Shown here: piece by piece, positions 50,290-53,251 of the stretch
How positions within the stretch are numbered: the first letter of the stretch is position 1
How the letters are laid out: every line of letters begins with the position of its first letter
Assembly: GCA_019309485.1 (NCBI GenBank)
Contig: JAFDGC010000027.1
Coordinates: 1-53,251 of the forward strand
DNA length: 53,251 nt
Direction of reading: 5' to 3'
Origin: Deltaproteobacteria bacterium
GTDB lineage: Bacteria; Desulfobacterota; Desulfobacteria; Desulfobacterales; UBA2156
Notes under the pieces: model-generated
What the model was told of the DNA's origin: nothing
Databases searched by the model: none
The model's input: only the letters and a program-made list of their open reading frames with translations
Translations under genes and position numbers: made by a program

Positions 50290-50796
50290 TTGACAGATGA
50301 ATATGTCATGGTGGTGGACTCCGACAACCGGCCCGCCGGCGCGGCCCCCCGCTCCCGGATGCGGGCGCAAAACCTGTTCCACCGGGCGGTCTATGTCCTG
50401 GTCTTCAACTCCGAGGGAAAACTCTTCCGGCACCGGCGGACCTTCACCAAGGACATCTACCCAGGATATTACGACATCGCCGCCGGAGGCGTGGTCCTGG
50501 CCGTTGAGACTTATGAAGCGGCCGCGGCCAGGGAACTGGAAGAAGAGATGGGAATCCGGGATACCCCCCTGGCATTTCTTTTCGATATGTTTTTCGAAGA
50601 CCCGAAAAGCCGGGTTTTCGGACGCGTTTTCCGGTGCACCCACGATGGCGACCTGGTGCTCCAGGCCGAGGAGGTCCTCCACGGCGCCTTTCTGCCCATT
50701 CAACAGATCCTTGCCGACGCCGAACACCTTCCCTACACCCCCGACGGCGTGATGATCCTCAAGCGCTTGTTGAATGAAAAAAATATAAATATTTGA
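50290..50796 (+). CDS. Nudix hydrolase, YfcD-like
   Basis: The 168-residue protein has the Nudix box GX5EX7REUXEEXGU, visible as GVVLAVETYEAAAARELEEEMGI (first part GVVLAVE, then RELEEEMGI), near residues 75-97. The upstream PRSRMRAQNLFHRAVYVLVFN and FTKDIYPGYYDIAAGG segments match the YfcD/IPP-isomerase-like subgroup. It hydrolyses a nucleoside-diphosphate-linked substrate, identity unknown. The start codon is TTG at 50290 with AAGGAGAG upstream; the next ATG (MVVDSD) would remove seven residues only. It is divergent from argC. Confidence 0.9.
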   Translation: MTDEYVMVVDSDNRPAGAAPRSRMRAQNLFHRAVYVLVFNSEGKLFRHRRTFTKDIYPGYYDIAAGGVVLAVETYEAAAARELEEEMGIRDTPLAFLFDMFFEDPKSRVFGRVFRCTHDGDLVLQAEEVLHGAFLPIQQILADAEHLPYTPDGVMILKRLLNEKNINI

Positions 50797-51149
50797 AATC
50801 ATATAAATATTATTTTTATTAAATATTCCGAGACCAGAGAAATCTTTCCAAAGGAATCATGCAGGGCCCCGACGAAATCCAAGATCCTACAATATCATTT
50901 CTTTCCGGATGCCGGTCTAAAATTCGAAGCACTGCCGGTCCTTTATTTTTCATCGAATACGTATTAGAATTAGGTAATCCCTGAAATTTATTGACGGAAT
51001 CGCCAATTCCTGATAGGCAGCCACAAAACGGCCGCCGACTCCCCGGTGTAACCCGGAAAAGCCGATGCAAGACCCTTTCGGCAAGGTTGCAATCCTTTCA
51101 AAGGCCCATTTTCGCGTATACGATGCACGCAACATCCTGAACAAGGAGA
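50797..51149. other. intergenic region upstream of the CRISPR-associated genes
   Basis: About 350 bases, AT-rich near 50800-50970, then GC-rich. It includes a CRISPR-repeat-like word at 51079-51105 and a CGTATACG palindrome at about 51114-51121. No other gene was identified. Confidence 0.5.
51079..51105. repeat. solitary CRISPR-repeat-like sequence upstream of cas6
   Basis: CGGCAAGGTTGCAAT followed by CCTTTCAAAGG (a small palindrome). GTTGCAAT is the reverse complement of ATTGCAAC, similar to the ATTGAAAC 3' handle of many type I/III repeats. The same 15-base word ends the window at 53236-53250. Only a single unit is seen, with no spacer array, so the assignment is tentative. Confidence 0.4.
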
Positions 51150-52091
51150 ATGCGATTGCGATACGGGAAATACCTTTTTTCTTCGGTTTTACTCGACGAC
51201 GCCCTCCTCCCGCCTTTCAAGGGATCGACCTTCCGCGGGGTTTTCGGCCACGCTCTGAAAAAGGTCGTCTGCGCCCAGAGGCGGCGAACCTGCGGGGAGT
51301 GCCTGCTCAAGGACCGCTGCGTCTATCCCCTTGTTTTTGAAACTCCAGACGCAACACCCCGGGGCAGACCCTCCCCGCCCCATCCGTTCGTCATCGAACC
51401 CCCCAAAACCCGGGAGACCCTTCTCAAAAAAGGGGATGCCTTTGAATTCGCCCTGATCCTTTTTGGATTCGCCAACGACTACCTCCCCTATTTCGTTTAT
51501 GCTTTTGAAACCATGGGAAAAAACGGCATCGGCCGCCGCACGGAAGGGCATCGGGCCGGCTTCCGGCTGGAAAAACTATCGGAAAACGGCCGGATATTGT
51601 ACCGCGTGGAAGATCAGGCCATCGCCGCCCCCGACCCGTTGGAACTGAATCTTGACACCTTCGAAACCGCATCAACCGCAGATCCCCGGGAAGTCACGGT
51701 GACCCTGGTCACCCCCTTGAGAATCAAGCACCATAATCGTCTTTCCGCACAACTTTCCTTCCCGATCCTTGTGCGGGCCATGCTCCGCCGGCTGCACACG
51801 CTGAATCACCATTTTGGAAACGGTCCTCCCGATATCGACCATGCCACCCTGATCCGGCAGGCCGAAGGCGTGGAAACCCTTCGTTCGGACATCCGGTGGT
51901 TCGACTGGAAACGGTATTCCAACCGCCAGGATCAATCCATGCTCATGGGCGGAATGACCGGCGAAATCACCTACCGCGGGGCATTGACACCGTATCTTCC
52001 CCTTTTGCGTTTCAGCGAAAAGGTGCACCTGGGAAAAGCCACCACCTTCGGACTGGGCGAAATCCGCATCACCGAAAGGAATCCCTCGTGA
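51150..52091 (+). CDS. cas6: CRISPR-associated endoribonuclease Cas6 (RAMP superfamily)
   Basis: The protein is 313 residues. The N-terminal RAMP fold has PPFKGSTFRGVFGHALKKVVC, then a Cys-rich CAQRRRTCGECLLKDRC (C-x6-C-x2-C-x5-C), the glycine-rich GIGRRTEGHRAGF, and the C-terminal Cas6 domain ending with GEITYRGALTPYLPLLRFSE and GKATTFGLGEIRI. Cas6 cuts pre-crRNA within repeats in type I and III systems. The ATG at 51150 lies only one base after AAGGAG (51143-51148); an in-frame TTG at 51156 has far better spacing and may be the true start. It overlaps the next gene by four bases. No other cas interference gene is in view. Confidence 0.9.
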   Translation: MRLRYGKYLFSSVLLDDALLPPFKGSTFRGVFGHALKKVVCAQRRRTCGECLLKDRCVYPLVFETPDATPRGRPSPPHPFVIEPPKTRETLLKKGDAFEFALILFGFANDYLPYFVYAFETMGKNGIGRRTEGHRAGFRLEKLSENGRILYRVEDQAIAAPDPLELNLDTFETASTADPREVTVTLVTPLRIKHHNRLSAQLSFPILVRAMLRRLHTLNHHFGNGPPDIDHATLIRQAEGVETLRSDIRWFDWKRYSNRQDQSMLMGGMTGEITYRGALTPYLPLLRFSEKVHLGKATTFGLGEIRITERNPS

Positions 52092-53234
52092 AAAACATCC
52101 TCTTGGCCGTATGCGGTTTAAGCCCCCAGGTCATCACCGAGACCCTCTACGCCATTCATCAAACCGGCCGCCGCGTGGACGCGATTCATGTCATCACCAC
52201 CCGGGAAGGAAAGGAGCGGATCTTTTCCAGTCTTTTGGCCGAACGACAGGGCCACTTTCACCGCTACCTGGCTGAATACGGATTCAGCCCCCACGAAATC
52301 GCCTTTGACGCCTCCACCATCCATGTGATCGCCCACGACCCAGGGCGGGAAATCGCGGATATCGCCGACGAGCGTGACAACGAGGCGACCCTGCGCAAAT
52401 GTCTCGAGTTGACCTTCGATTTGACCCGTGACCCGGACACGGCGGTCTTTTTCTCCGTTGCCGGGGGCCGAAAAACCATGAGCGCCTGCCTGGCCGTGGC
52501 CGCCCAGATGTACAGCCGGCCCCAGGACCGCATTTATCACGTCCTCGTCTCCCCGGAATTTGAAAACAGCCCCGAATTCTTCTATCCGCCCAAGGCCTCC
52601 CGGGCCATCCCCCTCGTGGATGCCGCGGGGCAGCCCTATTACAAGGAAACCCGTTACGCCAGGGTGAACCTCGTCCATCTCCCCTTTGTCTCCATCCGGA
52701 ACCGGCTGTCGGATCGGCTCCTCACGAAGCCCATGGATCCGGCCACCCTCATGCTCTCCCTGGTCCGGGAAGAACAAAACCGCCTCACCATCAACCTCCT
52801 CCAGGGAAAGCTCGTGTACCGCGGCCTGGAACTCGATTTGATGCCGGCCTGGATGGCCTTGTACGCTTTTTTTGCACTCCGGAAAAAAGACTGTGATCTT
52901 CCCCACACCGACTGCCGGGACTGCGACGCCTGCTTCATGGACATCCACGGGATATTTGAATCCCAAAAGCGCATCACCGATCTGTACAAAAAACTTAGCG
53001 GCACCCGCCCCATCGAGGAGATGAGCGACACGGGGATCACCAACTTGAACGCCGGGGATCACCAACTTGAACGCCGACAATTTCAACAGCTACAAGGGCA
53101 AAATCCGAAAAAACCTCATGGACCGGTTCGGCCCCTATGCCCTGCCGGAACTGGAAATCGCCTCCAGAGGCCGCCGCGGCAGCACCCGCTACGGCCTTTT
53201 TATCGATCGGAACCGCATCGAGGTGATCCTGTAA
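52088..53234 (+). CDS. NE0113-family CRISPR-associated protein (ring-nuclease/CARF-like), 3' end frameshifted
   Basis: Starting at GTG 52088 (overlapping cas6), the sequence opens with ILLAVCGLSPQVITETLYAI, the hallmark of the NE0113 family (Cas_NE0113). FFSVAGGRKTMSACLAVAAQMY follows near residue 125 (read SVAGGRKTMS), resembling the CARF/ring-nuclease Gly-rich loop. A Cys cluster CDLPHTDCRDCDAC lies near residues 275-290. Such proteins sense or degrade cyclic oligoadenylate made by type III effectors. A 22-base tandem duplication at 53032-53053 and 53054-53075 shifts the frame after NLNAG. With one copy removed, the natural end (GLFIDRNRIEVIL) is restored with TAA at 53232 and a 374-residue protein. 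As read, the frame stays open past the window end. Confidence 0.85.
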
Positions 53235-53235
53235 A

Positions 53236-53250
53236 CGGCAAGGTTGCAAT
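53236..53250. repeat. CRISPR-repeat-like word at the right edge
   Basis: CGGCAAGGTTGCAAT, identical to the word at 51079-51093, begins one base after the stop expected for the NE0113-family gene. It is cut by the window edge, so whether an array begins here cannot be seen. Confidence 0.35.
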
Positions 53251-53251
53251 G

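Noticed and set aside
51060-51149. CRISPR array upstream of cas6
   Set aside because: Only one repeat-like unit is present and no second copy follows at spacer distance.

Overview
This is a bacterial chromosome segment of moderately high GC. It looks like a Desulfobacterota (former deltaproteobacterial) anaerobe. Supporting evidence: an MttB-type corrinoid methyltransferase cluster, a very large BadF/HgdC-type activase, an ECF nickel/cobalt uptake operon with its own outer-membrane channel, kdsB (so an LPS-bearing envelope), and families of GC-rich palindromic intergenic repeats. No rRNA or tRNA gene and no transposase gene was recognised.

Layout. 0-6.7 kb: cNMP-binding/PilZ protein, flavodoxin-like protein, elongation factor P, a TrpF-like protein lacking the usual catalytic cysteine motif, guaA coupled to a membrane coiled-coil protein, and a secreted ComEA-like helix-hairpin-helix protein behind a class I c-di-GMP riboswitch with a terminator. 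6.8-11.8 kb: a leftward nickel/cobalt operon (DUF4198 protein, LbtU-like porin, CbiM, NikL-like protein, CbiQ, CbiO) with a structured leader. 12-17.4 kb: kdsB, then a divergent 1471-residue acyl-CoA dehydratase activase-like protein. 17.5-25.7 kb: a leftward methyl-transfer cluster (MetH-activation-domain protein, MttB homologue, methyl-THF methyltransferase, second MttB homologue, corrinoid protein, SAM methyltransferase, asparagine-synthase-like protein). 25.7-26.6 kb: long spacer with a MITE-like element and a candidate operator.

26.6-32.2 kb: a MarR regulator and a branched-chain amino-acid type ABC transporter (livG, frameshifted livK, livH, livM, livF). 32.4-38.8 kb: a leftward peptide/nickel-type ABC transporter (Tat-signal binding protein, DppB with a large periplasmic insert, DppC, fused double ATPase). 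39.1-40.1 kb: PfkB sugar kinase. 40.1-43.9 kb: clpS-clpA-aat-HIT, which puts the bacterial N-degron pathway in one operon. 44-50.8 kb: secA, an M23 peptidase, folD, argC, and a divergent YfcD-like Nudix hydrolase. 51.1 kb to the right edge: the start of a CRISPR-associated locus with cas6 and an NE0113-family (ring-nuclease/CARF-like) gene whose 3' end is frameshifted by a 22-bp tandem duplication. A 15-base CRISPR-repeat-like word lies upstream of cas6 and again at the right edge.

The best candidates for undescribed biology are three. First is the methyl-transfer cluster that also carries a SAM methyltransferase and an amidotransferase. Second is the nickel operon leader, with two terminator-like hairpins and overlapping palindromes. 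Third is the edge CRISPR locus with its duplicated ring-nuclease-like gene. All family assignments come from reading motifs; no database search was run.
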